In this document: positions 8,361 to 17,917 of the stretch, piece after piece
How the letters are laid out: each line of letters starts with the position of its first letter
Numbering within the stretch: position 1 is the first letter of the stretch
Translations under genes and position numbers: made by a program
Origin: Bacilli bacterium
Lineage (GTDB): Bacteria; Bacillota_I; Bacilli_A; JAJDGJ01
Direction of reading: 5' to 3'
Assembly: GCA_031272545.1 (NCBI GenBank)
Contig: JAISTP010000014.1
Span: 1-48,678, forward strand
DNA length: 48,678 nucleotides
The notes under the pieces: model-generated
The model's database searches: none
Seen by the model: the letters and a program-made list of their open reading frames with translations, nothing else
Told to the model about the DNA's origin: nothing

Positions 8361-10358
8361 ATGGAATTAACAAACTTAATTTTTTTAGCACCGATTGCAG
8401 GTATATTATCTATTATTGCAGCATCTTTTTTTGCTTATGATGTTTTGAAAAAAGATGTTGGAGACAAGAGTATGCAAGATATTTCTGCAGCTGTACAAGA
8501 AGGTGCTATGGCTTATTTAAATAAACAATATACTGTTATTGGTATTGTTGGTATTGTTTTAGCCATTATTATTGCCTTTGTTTTAGGTTGGCAAATTGCT
8601 TTAACTTTTATTATTGGAGCTTTACTTTCAGCATCGGCTGGATATATTGGAATGAATGTTTCAGTTAGAGCTAATGTAAGAACAGCAGCAGCAGCCAAAA
8701 ATTCTTTAAAAAATGCTTTAAATGTTGCTTTTAGAGGAGGAGCTGTTACTGGTCTAGCCGTTGTTGGTTTATCATTGCTTGGTGTTTCTTTAATGTATAT
8801 TATTTTTAATGATATTCATTATGTAGTTGGCTTTGGTTTTGGAGCTAGTTTAATTTCTTTATTTGCCAGAATTGGTGGAGGAATATTTACTAAGGCAGCT
8901 GATGTTGGTGCTGATATTGTTGGTAAAGTTGAATCTGATTTAGATGAAGATGATCCTCGTAATCCAGCTACTATTGCGGACAATGTTGGTGATAATGTTG
9001 GTGATTGTGCTGGTATGGGAGCTGATTTATTTGAAACTTATGCGGTTACTTTATTAGCTTCAATGATGATTGGGGCAACAATTGGAGATCAATATGTTGC
9101 TTTCCCATTAATTTTAGGTAGTGCAGCTATCATTGCAAGTATTGTTGCGATTTTCTTTGTTAGACTTGGTAGTGATAATAAAATTATGAAAGCTTTATAT
9201 AAAGGAGTTATTGCCGCTTCAATTATTTCAATTATTTTATTCTTAATTATTGCTTTAGTTGGTTTAAATAATATTAATTACTTCTTTATTACTTTAGTAG
9301 GTATTGCTATTACTTTATTAATGGTTGTCTTTACTGAATATTATACTTCTACTAAATATCGTCCGGTTAAAGAAATAGCGAAAGCTAGTCAAACCGGAGC
9401 AGGTACAAATGTAATTAGTGGTTTATCTTTTGGTTTTGAATCAACTATTTTACCAGTTATTATTATCGTTATTGGAATTTTAGTTTCTTATAGTTTAGGT
9501 GATGGATGGAACAATTCTCTAAATGGTTTATATGCAATTGCGATTGCCGCAGTAGCTATGCTTTCCACAACAGGTGTTATTGTAGCTCTAGATAGTTATG
9601 GTCCTATTACTGATAATGCTGGTGGTATTGCGGAAATGTCTAATCAACCTAAAGAAGTTAGAGTTATTACTGATGAATTAGATGCTGTTGGTAATACTAC
9701 TAAAGCTGTAACTAAAGGTTATGCTATTGGTTCAGCAGCCTTAGGTGCCTTAGCTTTATTTGCGGAATATCGTGATAAAGTTGATGCTCAATTCAGTATT
9801 GATAATCCTCTTGTTTTAGTTGGTTTATTAATTGGAGCTGTCTTACCATTTGCTTTTACTTCATTAACTATGCGTGCTGTTTCACGTGCTGCTTCAAGTG
9901 TTATTTTAGAAGTTAGAAGACAAATTAAAGAATTAGGTATTTTAAATGGTGAAACTAAACCGGAATATGGTAGATGTGTTTCTATTGTTACTAGTGCAGC
10001 TTTAAAAGAAATGATTATTCCTGGAGCTATGGCTGTTATCGTACCTGTTTTAGTTGGTTTGATTTTTGGTTCAGTAGCCTTAGGAGGAACATTAATAGGT
10101 ATTATCGTTGTTGGATTAATGCTTGCTATGACTTTAAACAATGCTGGTGGAGCATGGGATAATGCGAAAAAATTAATTGAAGAAGGAAACTATGGTGGTA
10201 AAGGTAGTGAAGCTCATAAAGCGGCTGTTGTTGGTGATACTGTTGGTGATCCAACTAAAGATACTTCTGGTCCTGGTTTAAATGCTTTAATTAAAGTAGT
10301 AAATATGGTTGCTATTTTAACATTTGCTTTATATACAACAGGTGGTTTATTCTTTTAA
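8361..10358 (+). CDS. hppA: Membrane-bound pyrophosphatase, H+-pumping, predicted K+-independent
   Basis: Hydrolyses pyrophosphate and pumps cations across the membrane, recovering energy from biosynthesis. The 665 aa form about 15-16 membrane helices. The PPi/Mg site motifs are present: GGIFTKAADVGAD, then the paired-Asp motif DNVGDNVGD, and a second acidic cluster near the C-terminus (GDTVGDPTKDTSGP). In GNTTKAVT the key positions are K448 and T451. In this family Ala/Gly at these positions marks K+-dependent enzymes and Lys/Thr marks K+-independent H+ pumps; all known Na+ pumps are K+-dependent. An H+-pumping, K+-independent enzyme is therefore inferred. It is monocistronic, with its own promoter and terminator. 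Confidence 0.95.
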   Translation: MELTNLIFLAPIAGILSIIAASFFAYDVLKKDVGDKSMQDISAAVQEGAMAYLNKQYTVIGIVGIVLAIIIAFVLGWQIALTFIIGALLSASAGYIGMNVSVRANVRTAAAAKNSLKNALNVAFRGGAVTGLAVVGLSLLGVSLMYIIFNDIHYVVGFGFGASLISLFARIGGGIFTKAADVGADIVGKVESDLDEDDPRNPATIADNVGDNVGDCAGMGADLFETYAVTLLASMMIGATIGDQYVAFPLILGSAAIIASIVAIFFVRLGSDNKIMKALYKGVIAASIISIILFLIIALVGLNNINYFFITLVGIAITLLMVVFTEYYTSTKYRPVKEIAKASQTGAGTNVISGLSFGFESTILPVIIIVIGILVSYSLGDGWNNSLNGLYAIAIAAVAMLSTTGVIVALDSYGPITDNAGGIAEMSNQPKEVRVITDELDAVGNTTKAVTKGYAIGSAALGALALFAEYRDKVDAQFSIDNPLVLVGLLIGAVLPFAFTSLTMRAVSRAASSVILEVRRQIKELGILNGETKPEYGRCVSIVTSAALKEMIIPGAMAVIVPVLVGLIFGSVALGGTLIGIIVVGLMLAMTLNNAGGAWDNAKKLIEEGNYGGKGSEAHKAAVVGDTVGDPTKDTSGPGLNALIKVVNMVAILTFALYTTGGLFF

Positions 10359-10380
10359 ATAATTAATAATTTATATTAAA

Positions 10381-10405
10381 AACTTAAGCTTGGCTTAAGT
10401 TTTTT
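10381..10405 (+). terminator. Terminator after hppA
   Basis: AACTTAAGC / GCTTAAGTT stem with a TTG-centred loop and a T tract. Confidence 0.85.
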
Positions 10406-10567
10406 ATTTAGACAAAAAGCAGACAAAGTTTGGCTAGTTTTTGGCAATTTCTCTTATTATATTGATTCTATATATTTATTATGATATAAAATTTATAGTT
10501 TAAAAGAGAAAAAATTATTATTTTAATTAGACTAATAAATGATTGCAATCATAATAAAAATTTACAA

Positions 10568-10596
10568 TTGTTAGTAAGTATATGACTTGTTATAAT
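10568..10596 (+). promoter_or_regulatory. Promoter of the glycosyltransferase-YfhO operon
   Basis: TTGTTA at 10568-10573 and a consensus TATAAT at 10591-10596, spaced by 17 bases, lie 40 bases before the ATG at 10637. The rest of the 10406-10636 gap shows nothing else I can assign. Confidence 0.7.
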
Positions 10597-10636
10597 TTAT
10601 TAGTTAAATGTTGGATTGGAGTTAAATAGAAATTTT

Positions 10637-11569
10637 ATGAAGAAGATAAGTATTATTGTTCCTTGTCATAATGAGGAAAAAAATATTTTTCCTTTTATTG
10701 AAAAAATAAATAGTGATTTAAATAATGTTAAAGATGAACTTGAGATAATCTTTGTGAATGATGGCTCAGTGGATAAAACTATTGAAGTTATTAATAAAGT
10801 TATAAAAAATGATTCAAGAGTTAAAGCTCTTGATTTTTCTCGTAATTTTGGAAAAGAAGCAGCTATTTTAGCAGGTATGGATTATTGTGAAGGTGATGCA
10901 GCTATTATTATTGATGCAGATTTACAAATGCCTATTCATTATATTAATGATTTAATTAAGTTATGGCATGATGGTAATAAGTTAGTATTAACGTATAAAA
11001 CAAAAAGAAGTGAAGGTTTTAAAAGTAAATTAGCGGCTAAATATTATGATGTTTATAATAAAATGAGTAATGATAAAATATTAAATGATGCTTTAGATTT
11101 TCAAATTATGGATCGTGAAGTAATTGATGTTATTTGTTCAATGCGTGAAAGAGTTCGCTTTTTTAAAGGATTAACTGGTTATGTTGGTTATAAATATCAA
11201 ATAATACCTATTAATATTGAAGAAAGAAAAGAAGGGACTAGTGATTTTAGTGGTTTAAGTCGTTTATTTAATTATGCTTTTAAATCTTTAGCTGTTCATT
11301 CTAATTTTCCATTAATTCTTGGACTAAGAGCTGGTTTTTTTGTATCTGTTGTGGCCTTAATTTATATGATTTATATTATTATTAAAACCATGATAAAAGG
11401 AGTAGCTGTTCCTGGTTACGCTTCTATTATTGTAATTATGTTATTTATGTTTGCTTTTGTTTTATGTATTTTAGGTATTTTAGGATACTATATTGGTCTT
11501 GTATATCAAGAATGTAAAGATAGACCTAATTATATTATTGATCATATCTATCAACATGAGGAAGATTAA
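10637..11569 (+). CDS. Polyprenyl-phosphate glycosyltransferase (GT2, CsbB/GtrB type)
   Basis: Likely transfers a sugar from a nucleotide-sugar to undecaprenyl phosphate on the inner membrane face. The GT2 fold is shown by ISIIVPCHNEE, FVNDGSVD and DADLQMP (the D-x-D metal site), and the C-terminal third has two membrane helices (about 225-250 and 263-290), as in CsbB, GtrB and DPM synthases. I chose the ATG at 10637, giving 310 aa; a TTG at 10616 would add seven residues, but GGAG at 10618-10621 lies within that extension and is 15 bases from the ATG, somewhat far. The next gene starts three bases later. In Bacillus CsbB works with YfhO to glycosylate lipoteichoic acid. Confidence 0.9.
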   Translation: MKKISIIVPCHNEEKNIFPFIEKINSDLNNVKDELEIIFVNDGSVDKTIEVINKVIKNDSRVKALDFSRNFGKEAAILAGMDYCEGDAAIIIDADLQMPIHYINDLIKLWHDGNKLVLTYKTKRSEGFKSKLAAKYYDVYNKMSNDKILNDALDFQIMDREVIDVICSMRERVRFFKGLTGYVGYKYQIIPINIEERKEGTSDFSGLSRLFNYAFKSLAVHSNFPLILGLRAGFFVSVVALIYMIYIIIKTMIKGVAVPGYASIIVIMLFMFAFVLCILGILGYYIGLVYQECKDRPNYIIDHIYQHEED

Positions 11570-11572
11570 TTT

Positions 11573-14389
11573 ATGGAGTATTTTTTAAAACGACATAAAC
11601 AAGTCATAATTGAAACATTATTATTTTTATTATTCATTATTTTATTTTTATTTATTTTAAGATTAATGGATATTACTATTGGTCGTAATGGTGGTGATTT
11701 TCAAGCGCAACATATTCGCTTTGTCGATTATTTAAGAAATAACTTTTGGCAAACTCATGATTTATTTCCGCAAATTAGTATGAATTATGGTGGTGGGCAA
11801 AACTTTGCGAATCTATACTATCATGGTATGTATAATCCTTTAATTTTATTATCTTATCTATTCCCCTTTATTAATACTTTAGGATGGTTTAGTATTATGG
11901 ATATTATTCTTTTAATTAGTACTTTTTTAGGTATGAATATTTTACTTAGAAAATATCATATTAAAAGAATGATTATCTTAATTATAAGTACTTTAACTGC
12001 TTTATCACCTTGTTTAATTACTCATCTAGCATGGCATCCAATGTTTATATATTATTATCCTTTAATGATTTTTTCTTTAATAAGTATTCATTATTTAATA
12101 AATAATAAAACAATGTGGCATTTTATTATTTTAGTAGCTTTAATTTTTTATACTAATTTTTTCTTTGCTTTAATAATAGGTTTCATGCAATTAATTTTCT
12201 TTATTAGTAATATTCATTTTTATTATAAATTTTCTTTTAATGAAAAGTTAGTACTTTATCGTAAATTAATTTTTTCTTACTTAATAGGTATTTTAATAGG
12301 AATGTTTATTTTTATTCCTCAAGTCAATGTCTTATTAAATAGTGATCGAAGTATTAATAGTATCAAAGAAATTGGGTTATTATACTTTAGAAGTATTTTA
12401 AGTATTAGTGTTGATACTTATAGTATGGGATTAGGGATACTAGGAATATTTACTTTAATATTAGCTTTATTTAATTATAAAAATAAGTTTAATTTAGTTA
12501 TTGCTTTATCAATAATTATTGTCTTGGTATTACAACCATTAATTTATTTACTTAATTTATTTGCTTATGTTAATGTCAAAGTATTTATTTATATGGTTCC
12601 TTTAATATTTTTCATCTTAGCTTTACAATTAAATGATGATAGGCTTAAATGTAAAAAGATTGCTTTAATATTAGCTATTATCTTTACAATTATTAGTATT
12701 ATTAAAGTATATAGTTTAAATGAAGTAAATGTAGCATCAAATTTTATGACTAAATTTAATATTAATTTCTTAGTGATATATGTTTTATTTCAATTAACTT
12801 TATTAGTTTTATTATTAAGTAAAAAGCTTATTAAAAAAAGAAATTTAATTATTATTAATTTTTTTTTAGTAATTATTTTTACTATTATTTATAGTTGTCA
12901 TTTTTTAAGTATTAAAGAATATCAAAAACAAGTATTACCAAATAATATTAAAAATAGTATTTTAAAACAATTAGAGAACAGTAATGATTTTTATTATACT
13001 AATCTTACTAATAACTTTATTAATGATATTGATATTTTCTCACCTACTTTCTATAGTTCTACTGAAAATAATAATTTTGTGAATTTTTATAATCATTATC
13101 TTGATTTAGAAAAAACTTCATTTCAAAGAGTAGTTAGTGAAAATGTAATTGATAATTATTTAATGACTAATTTTTTAGGAGTAAAAAATCAATATAGTAA
13201 TAATAAAATTAATGAATATTATCCTTCACATTCTTTTATTTATGGTGTTAGTAATGATAATGTCTATAATATTAAATATTTAGATAAATTAGATTCTTTT
13301 AAACGTATTATTGCTTTAAATGAAGGATTTTTTAGTGATGATACTAATAAAGAATTTAAGTATCAAGATATTGAGATGAAACAAATATATCAAAGTAATA
13401 AAAGAATTAATGTGAAAAAAGGATATAAATTTAATTATTCAATTCCATCACAATATCAAAGAAAAGGTATCTTTATTATTCGATCTAAAGTTATTAATAA
13501 TAAAATAGATAAAGGTTATATGAAAGTTAATAATCATAGAACAGTAATAAAACCTTTTAATAAAGCTTATAATGAGTCAGAAGTAAATAAAGCTTTAATA
13601 ATTATAGATAATGATGGTAGTGAAAAAAATTTAAAGTTTGAATTTAATAAACAAGATAATATCTATCAAGGTTTAGATATTAAGTTTATTGATTATCAAG
13701 ATATTGTTAATAATCAATTTAAAGTATATTATCCTACTAATATTAATAATAAATTTAATCATTCTTATTCATTTACTATTAATATGAAAAAAGATGGTTA
13801 TTTAGCTACTTCATTATTTTATGATGATGGATTTACTATTTATGATAATAATAAGCAACTTAATATTAAAAAAGTAAATAAGTATTTTTTAGGAGCTAAA
13901 CTTAGTCAAAAAGAACATAAGATTATCATTTCATATCATATTCCTTATTTTAAAGTGGGATTATCTTTAAGTATTATTGGTATCTTTATTTTAGGTTTAA
14001 TCATAGTAAATGAAGTAAAGATTTTTAATAAATCATTTTTTCGCTTTATGATTGTTGGTGCTTTTAATACCATTAATTATTATTTTGCTTATTTATTATT
14101 ACTTAATTTCTTACCTTATTTATTAGCTCATGTTTTAGGATTCATTTATAGTGCTTTTGTTTCTTATTTCTTAACCAGTATCTATACTTTTAAACGTAAA
14201 CCTACTTTAAAAACATTTATTGCTTTTCCTTTAACTTTCTTGCCTAATCTTTTACTTAGTAGTGTTGGAACTACTTTAATAGTTGAAATAGGTTTATTAA
14301 GTAAATCAATTGCATCTTTAGTAGTAATGATTTTAATTATTCCGATTACTTATTTAATTAATCGTTTAATTTTTAAAAAAAATAAATAA
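11573..14389 (+). CDS. YfhO-family membrane glycosyltransferase fused to a C-terminal GtrA flippase-like domain
   Basis: A 938-aa multi-spanning protein. Residues 1 to about 420 hold some ten or more membrane helices with the YfhO-type first outside loop (IGRNGGDF, FVDYLRNN, MNYGGG). About 430-790 is a large polar, probably extracellular domain. Residues 820-938 are a separate GtrA-like domain of four helices beginning FFRFMIVGAFNT, with TSIYTFKR after the third helix. YfhO/GtlB proteins transfer a sugar from a polyprenyl carrier to wall or lipoteichoic acid, and GtrA/GtcA proteins are thought to flip that carrier; here both sit in one chain. The gene lies between a CsbB-type enzyme (gap 3) and a second YfhO (gap 14). 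The acceptor polymer is unknown. Confidence 0.85.
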   Translation: MEYFLKRHKQVIIETLLFLLFIILFLFILRLMDITIGRNGGDFQAQHIRFVDYLRNNFWQTHDLFPQISMNYGGGQNFANLYYHGMYNPLILLSYLFPFINTLGWFSIMDIILLISTFLGMNILLRKYHIKRMIILIISTLTALSPCLITHLAWHPMFIYYYPLMIFSLISIHYLINNKTMWHFIILVALIFYTNFFFALIIGFMQLIFFISNIHFYYKFSFNEKLVLYRKLIFSYLIGILIGMFIFIPQVNVLLNSDRSINSIKEIGLLYFRSILSISVDTYSMGLGILGIFTLILALFNYKNKFNLVIALSIIIVLVLQPLIYLLNLFAYVNVKVFIYMVPLIFFILALQLNDDRLKCKKIALILAIIFTIISIIKVYSLNEVNVASNFMTKFNINFLVIYVLFQLTLLVLLLSKKLIKKRNLIIINFFLVIIFTIIYSCHFLSIKEYQKQVLPNNIKNSILKQLENSNDFYYTNLTNNFINDIDIFSPTFYSSTENNNFVNFYNHYLDLEKTSFQRVVSENVIDNYLMTNFLGVKNQYSNNKINEYYPSHSFIYGVSNDNVYNIKYLDKLDSFKRIIALNEGFFSDDTNKEFKYQDIEMKQIYQSNKRINVKKGYKFNYSIPSQYQRKGIFIIRSKVINNKIDKGYMKVNNHRTVIKPFNKAYNESEVNKALIIIDNDGSEKNLKFEFNKQDNIYQGLDIKFIDYQDIVNNQFKVYYPTNINNKFNHSYSFTINMKKDGYLATSLFYDDGFTIYDNNKQLNIKKVNKYFLGAKLSQKEHKIIISYHIPYFKVGLSLSIIGIFILGLIIVNEVKIFNKSFFRFMIVGAFNTINYYFAYLLLLNFLPYLLAHVLGFIYSAFVSYFLTSIYTFKRKPTLKTFIAFPLTFLPNLLLSSVGTTLIVEIGLLSKSIASLVVMILIIPITYLINRLIFKKNK

Positions 14390-14403
14390 AAAAGGAGAAA
14401 TTT

Positions 14404-16842
14404 ATGAAGAAGTTATTAAAAAATGAGATTTTCTTAGAGGTAATAATATTTACTTTGATTTTGAGTTTATTATTTATCATTATGAATTTAACTCATTATA
14501 CTTTTGGCCGTTCTGGAGGTGATTTTGCTCTTCAACATACTGTTTTTATTGACTATTTAAGAAATTCTTTTTCTAAAACTCATAATCTATTGCCTGACGT
14601 TATTTTTAATTATGGTAGCACCATAAATGCAGCTACATTATATTACTATGGTTTAATTAATCCTTATATTATTTTATCTTATTTATTTCCACATGTTTCT
14701 ACTATTTATGTTTTACAGTTTAATGTTTTTTTAACAATAGTTTTATCATTTACTTTTTTTAGAATATTAATTTGTAAATTTGTCAATAATAAACTTATCT
14801 GTTTAAGTCTTTCTTTATTAGTAGCTTTTAGTCCAATAGCATGTTATGAGTTTTCGGTACATACAATGTTTTTATATGTTATACCTTATTTTATTCTTTC
14901 TTTACTTGCTATTGAAAGAGTTATTAATAAAGATAAATACGGGTTATTAATATTTACTTGTTTGATGATTTTAAATTTGAATTTCTTTTATATGGTGGTA
15001 ACTGGTTTTATACAAGTAATATTTTTTCTTATTATCGCTAGGTACTATATTGATATTTCACATCAAGAAATTAAAGTAAAGTTTTTTAAGTTAATAGTTA
15101 CTTATTTTATCATTATTCTTTTATCAATGTTTTTTATCTTACCACAGTTAATGTTAATTAAAGATGGAGCAAGAACTGGTATTATTACTGAAATTAATTT
15201 ATATTATAATTTTTGGATTAATGCAACGACTTATTCATCTAATAATTTAGGACTGGGTATTATTACTATTTTTGTTATCATTGGTTGTTTATTAAATTTT
15301 AATAATAAACTATTGAGATATTTTGTTATTTTTATTTTATTATCTTTTATTTTTGAACCTTTAAATTTATTATATAACTGCTTTTTATATGTTGATCCTA
15401 AAATATTTATGGCTTTTATGCCGATTATTATGCTTGTTTTAGGAATATTATTAGAACAAAGCAATAAATTACAATTATCAATTTCTTTATTAGTTTCAAC
15501 TTTGATAATTTTATTATTTTTTATAGTAAGTAAAGATAGTATTAAGTATTTTATTTCTCATTCAATTGCTTTTGGTACAATAAAGGAGCATATTTTTAGT
15601 ATTATAGTATTTATAATTTTACAAATAATCTATATATTATTGATTATTGATTTACCTTTTAATAAAAAATTAAATTATAATTTAATTACCTTATTGCTTT
15701 GTATTTTAATAAGTATGTTAAACATTTATCACAATACTGCCTTTATTAATAAAAAAGTATTTAGTCAAACTGTACTTACAAAGAAAAAAAAGGATTTTGT
15801 TAATAATAAAACAATTAATGAATTGTATCGTCAAGTTAATAAAACTAATGTAGTTAATGCTATTAATGAATATAATCCTTTAGTTTATACTTCATTAGTT
15901 AATAATAATTTTCTATCTTTTTATAATGATTATTTAATTTTAGAAAGACACACAGCTGGTAATAGATTAATCAATAATAATATTATGAGTAATTCACTTA
16001 CTAAATCTATAATGAGCATTAAAAATAATAATATTATTACTAGACCATTTATTTATGGCATTTATGATAGTGAAATTAGTAACATTGATATAAATGAGAT
16101 CAATAAAGATGAGCGAATTTTTAATATGGCGACTAAATTTATGATTAATAATGATAAATATCATTCAAGTAGTACTAGATTTAATTTAATTGATGTAGCA
16201 GATATTGATATTAATAAATTTAAAAACAAAAATAATGTTTTAGAATATTATTTTGAAGTGCCTGAAAAATATCAAGGAAATGGTATCTTTTTAATTACTA
16301 GTTTTGTAAAAAATGAAAATATCGCTAATGCTATTATTAGAGCTAATAATGATGTTACTGGTGTTCGTCCAATTAATCATTATGGTGAAAAAGAAGTAAG
16401 AGATATTAATATGTATTTAGATGTTACTAAGAAGATGAAGAAAATGAAACTAGCAATTAATAATAAATTAAATGACTATAGCAATTTTAAAATAAAATTT
16501 ATTTCATATCAGGATATTAATAGTAAACAAGTTAAATTTATTACCCCAGAAGATATTAAAATTAAATATAATGATAATTATCAAGTTAGTCTTGATTTAA
16601 AAGAAGATGGTTACTTAGGTACTACTATTTTTTATGATAATAATTTTATTATAAAAGATAATAATAAAATTATTGCTACTGAAAAAGTTAATGAATTTTA
16701 TTTAGGAGCTAAATTAAATAAAGGTAAGCATAATATTATTATTGAATATAAAATGGCTGGAAAAAATGTGGGCTTAATTATCTCAATAATTGGAGTAATA
16801 ATAACTATAAGTATTTATCTTTATCGAAGAAAAAAGAGTTAG
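14404..16842 (+). CDS. Second YfhO-family membrane protein, without GtrA domain
   Basis: An 812-aa paralogue of the preceding protein, recognisable throughout: FGRSGGDFALQH, FIDYLRNSF and FNYGS near the N-terminus, about 11-12 membrane helices to residue 435, a polar domain with FYNDYLILERHTAGNR, and a near-C-terminal DGYLGTTIFYD segment matching DGYLATSLFYD in its neighbour. It ends with one membrane helix and the tail YRRKKS, so no GtrA domain is attached. A GGAG ribosome site precedes the ATG. It probably uses the same lipid-linked sugar with a different acceptor or linkage; this is inference from the shared operon. Confidence 0.82.
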   Translation: MKKLLKNEIFLEVIIFTLILSLLFIIMNLTHYTFGRSGGDFALQHTVFIDYLRNSFSKTHNLLPDVIFNYGSTINAATLYYYGLINPYIILSYLFPHVSTIYVLQFNVFLTIVLSFTFFRILICKFVNNKLICLSLSLLVAFSPIACYEFSVHTMFLYVIPYFILSLLAIERVINKDKYGLLIFTCLMILNLNFFYMVVTGFIQVIFFLIIARYYIDISHQEIKVKFFKLIVTYFIIILLSMFFILPQLMLIKDGARTGIITEINLYYNFWINATTYSSNNLGLGIITIFVIIGCLLNFNNKLLRYFVIFILLSFIFEPLNLLYNCFLYVDPKIFMAFMPIIMLVLGILLEQSNKLQLSISLLVSTLIILLFFIVSKDSIKYFISHSIAFGTIKEHIFSIIVFIILQIIYILLIIDLPFNKKLNYNLITLLLCILISMLNIYHNTAFINKKVFSQTVLTKKKKDFVNNKTINELYRQVNKTNVVNAINEYNPLVYTSLVNNNFLSFYNDYLILERHTAGNRLINNNIMSNSLTKSIMSIKNNNIITRPFIYGIYDSEISNIDINEINKDERIFNMATKFMINNDKYHSSSTRFNLIDVADIDINKFKNKNNVLEYYFEVPEKYQGNGIFLITSFVKNENIANAIIRANNDVTGVRPINHYGEKEVRDINMYLDVTKKMKKMKLAINNKLNDYSNFKIKFISYQDINSKQVKFITPEDIKIKYNDNYQVSLDLKEDGYLGTTIFYDNNFIIKDNNKIIATEKVNEFYLGAKLNKGKHNIIIEYKMAGKNVGLIISIIGVIITISIYLYRRKKS

Positions 16843-16897
16843 ATTAATTATATATGATTATTAAATGATAAATCTTTTATTAAAAGAAGGATAATAG

Positions 16898-16903
16898 TAT
16901 AAT
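16898..16903 (+). promoter_or_regulatory. -10 element for pta
   Basis: TATAAT lies 30 bases before the pta start, with an AAAGGAG ribosome site between. The upstream -35 region is only T-rich (TTTTAT at 17-base spacing). Confidence 0.45.
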
Positions 16904-16932
16904 ATTTATGGACGGAAAAGGAGTTAGATAAT

Positions 16933-17904
16933 ATGTTATTAGATCCAATGATTAAAGAAATTAAAGGTAAAAAATTAAAAATAGTTTTAACTGAAGGACA
17001 TGATCCTCGTGTTCTTGAAGCAGCTAGTAAGTTATTAGCTGAAGATTTAGTAGTGCCAGTTTTAATTGGTGATGTTAAAGTTATTGAAGATTTAGCAAAA
17101 GAAAAAGGTTGGGATATTTCTGGTGCTGAAATGATTGATGTTGCTACTTATGATAAGTTTGATGAAATGGTTAGTACAATGGTTGAATTAAGAAAAGGAA
17201 AACAAACTGCTGAAGAATGTGCTAAATTATTAAAACAAACTAATTATTTTGGAACATTAATGGTTAAGATGGGTATGGCTAATGGTTTGGTTGGTGGAGC
17301 TACTTATTCAACTGCTGATACAGTTAGACCTGCTCTTCAATTAGTTAAAACAAAACCAGGTAGTAAATCAGTTTCAAGTGGTTTAGTTCTTTATAAAGAT
17401 GATGAAAGTGAAAAATATGTTTGTGGTGATTGTGCTATTGCGATTGATCCAACTAGTGATGAATTAGCTGAACTTGGTTGTGAATTAGCTAAGACTGCTC
17501 GTATGTTTGGTATTGATCCTCGTGTTGCTTTCTTATCTTATTCGACAAAAGGTAGTGGTAAAGGTGATGCAGTCACAAAAGTAGTAGAAGCTGTTAAAAA
17601 AGTTGATGAAATGAATGTTGACTTTGAATATGATGGTGAATTACAATTTGATGCAGCCTTTGTACCTGAAGTTGGTCAATTAAAATCACCAGGATCAAAA
17701 GTAGCTGGTCATGCTAATGTCTTTGTTTTTCCTGAAATTCAATCAGGTAATATTGGTTATAAAATGGTTCAAAGATTAGGGAAATTTAATGCCTTAGGAC
17801 CAATCTTACAAGGATTAAATGCACCTATTAATGATTTAAGCCGTGGATGTTCAACACGTGATGTTTATGAAATGTGCATCGTAACTGCTGCTCAAAGTAT
17901 TTAA
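16933..17904 (+). CDS. pta: Phosphate acetyltransferase
   Basis: Interconverts acetyl-CoA and acetyl-phosphate, the step before acetate kinase makes ATP in fermenters. The 323-aa protein is the short Pta form without the N-terminal DRTGG region. Family segments are visible: VLTEGHDPRVLEAA near the start, MGMANGLVGGATYSTADTVR mid-chain, SYSTKGSGKGDAV, and FVFPEIQSGNIGYK. No acetate kinase is in the window. An SDR-family dehydrogenase starts 13 bases after it and probably shares the transcript. It pairs functionally with the pyruvate:ferredoxin oxidoreductase encoded about 5 kb away. Confidence 0.95.
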   Translation: MLLDPMIKEIKGKKLKIVLTEGHDPRVLEAASKLLAEDLVVPVLIGDVKVIEDLAKEKGWDISGAEMIDVATYDKFDEMVSTMVELRKGKQTAEECAKLLKQTNYFGTLMVKMGMANGLVGGATYSTADTVRPALQLVKTKPGSKSVSSGLVLYKDDESEKYVCGDCAIAIDPTSDELAELGCELAKTARMFGIDPRVAFLSYSTKGSGKGDAVTKVVEAVKKVDEMNVDFEYDGELQFDAAFVPEVGQLKSPGSKVAGHANVFVFPEIQSGNIGYKMVQRLGKFNALGPILQGLNAPINDLSRGCSTRDVYEMCIVTAAQSI

Positions 17905-17917
17905 TCGAGGTTTAATT

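Noticed and set aside
8513-10141. Open minus-strand frames of 61 and 117 codons inside hppA
   Set aside because: They lie wholly opposite a strongly conserved gene, have no credible ribosome site, and reflect the repetitive Gly/Ala/Ile codons of the membrane protein.
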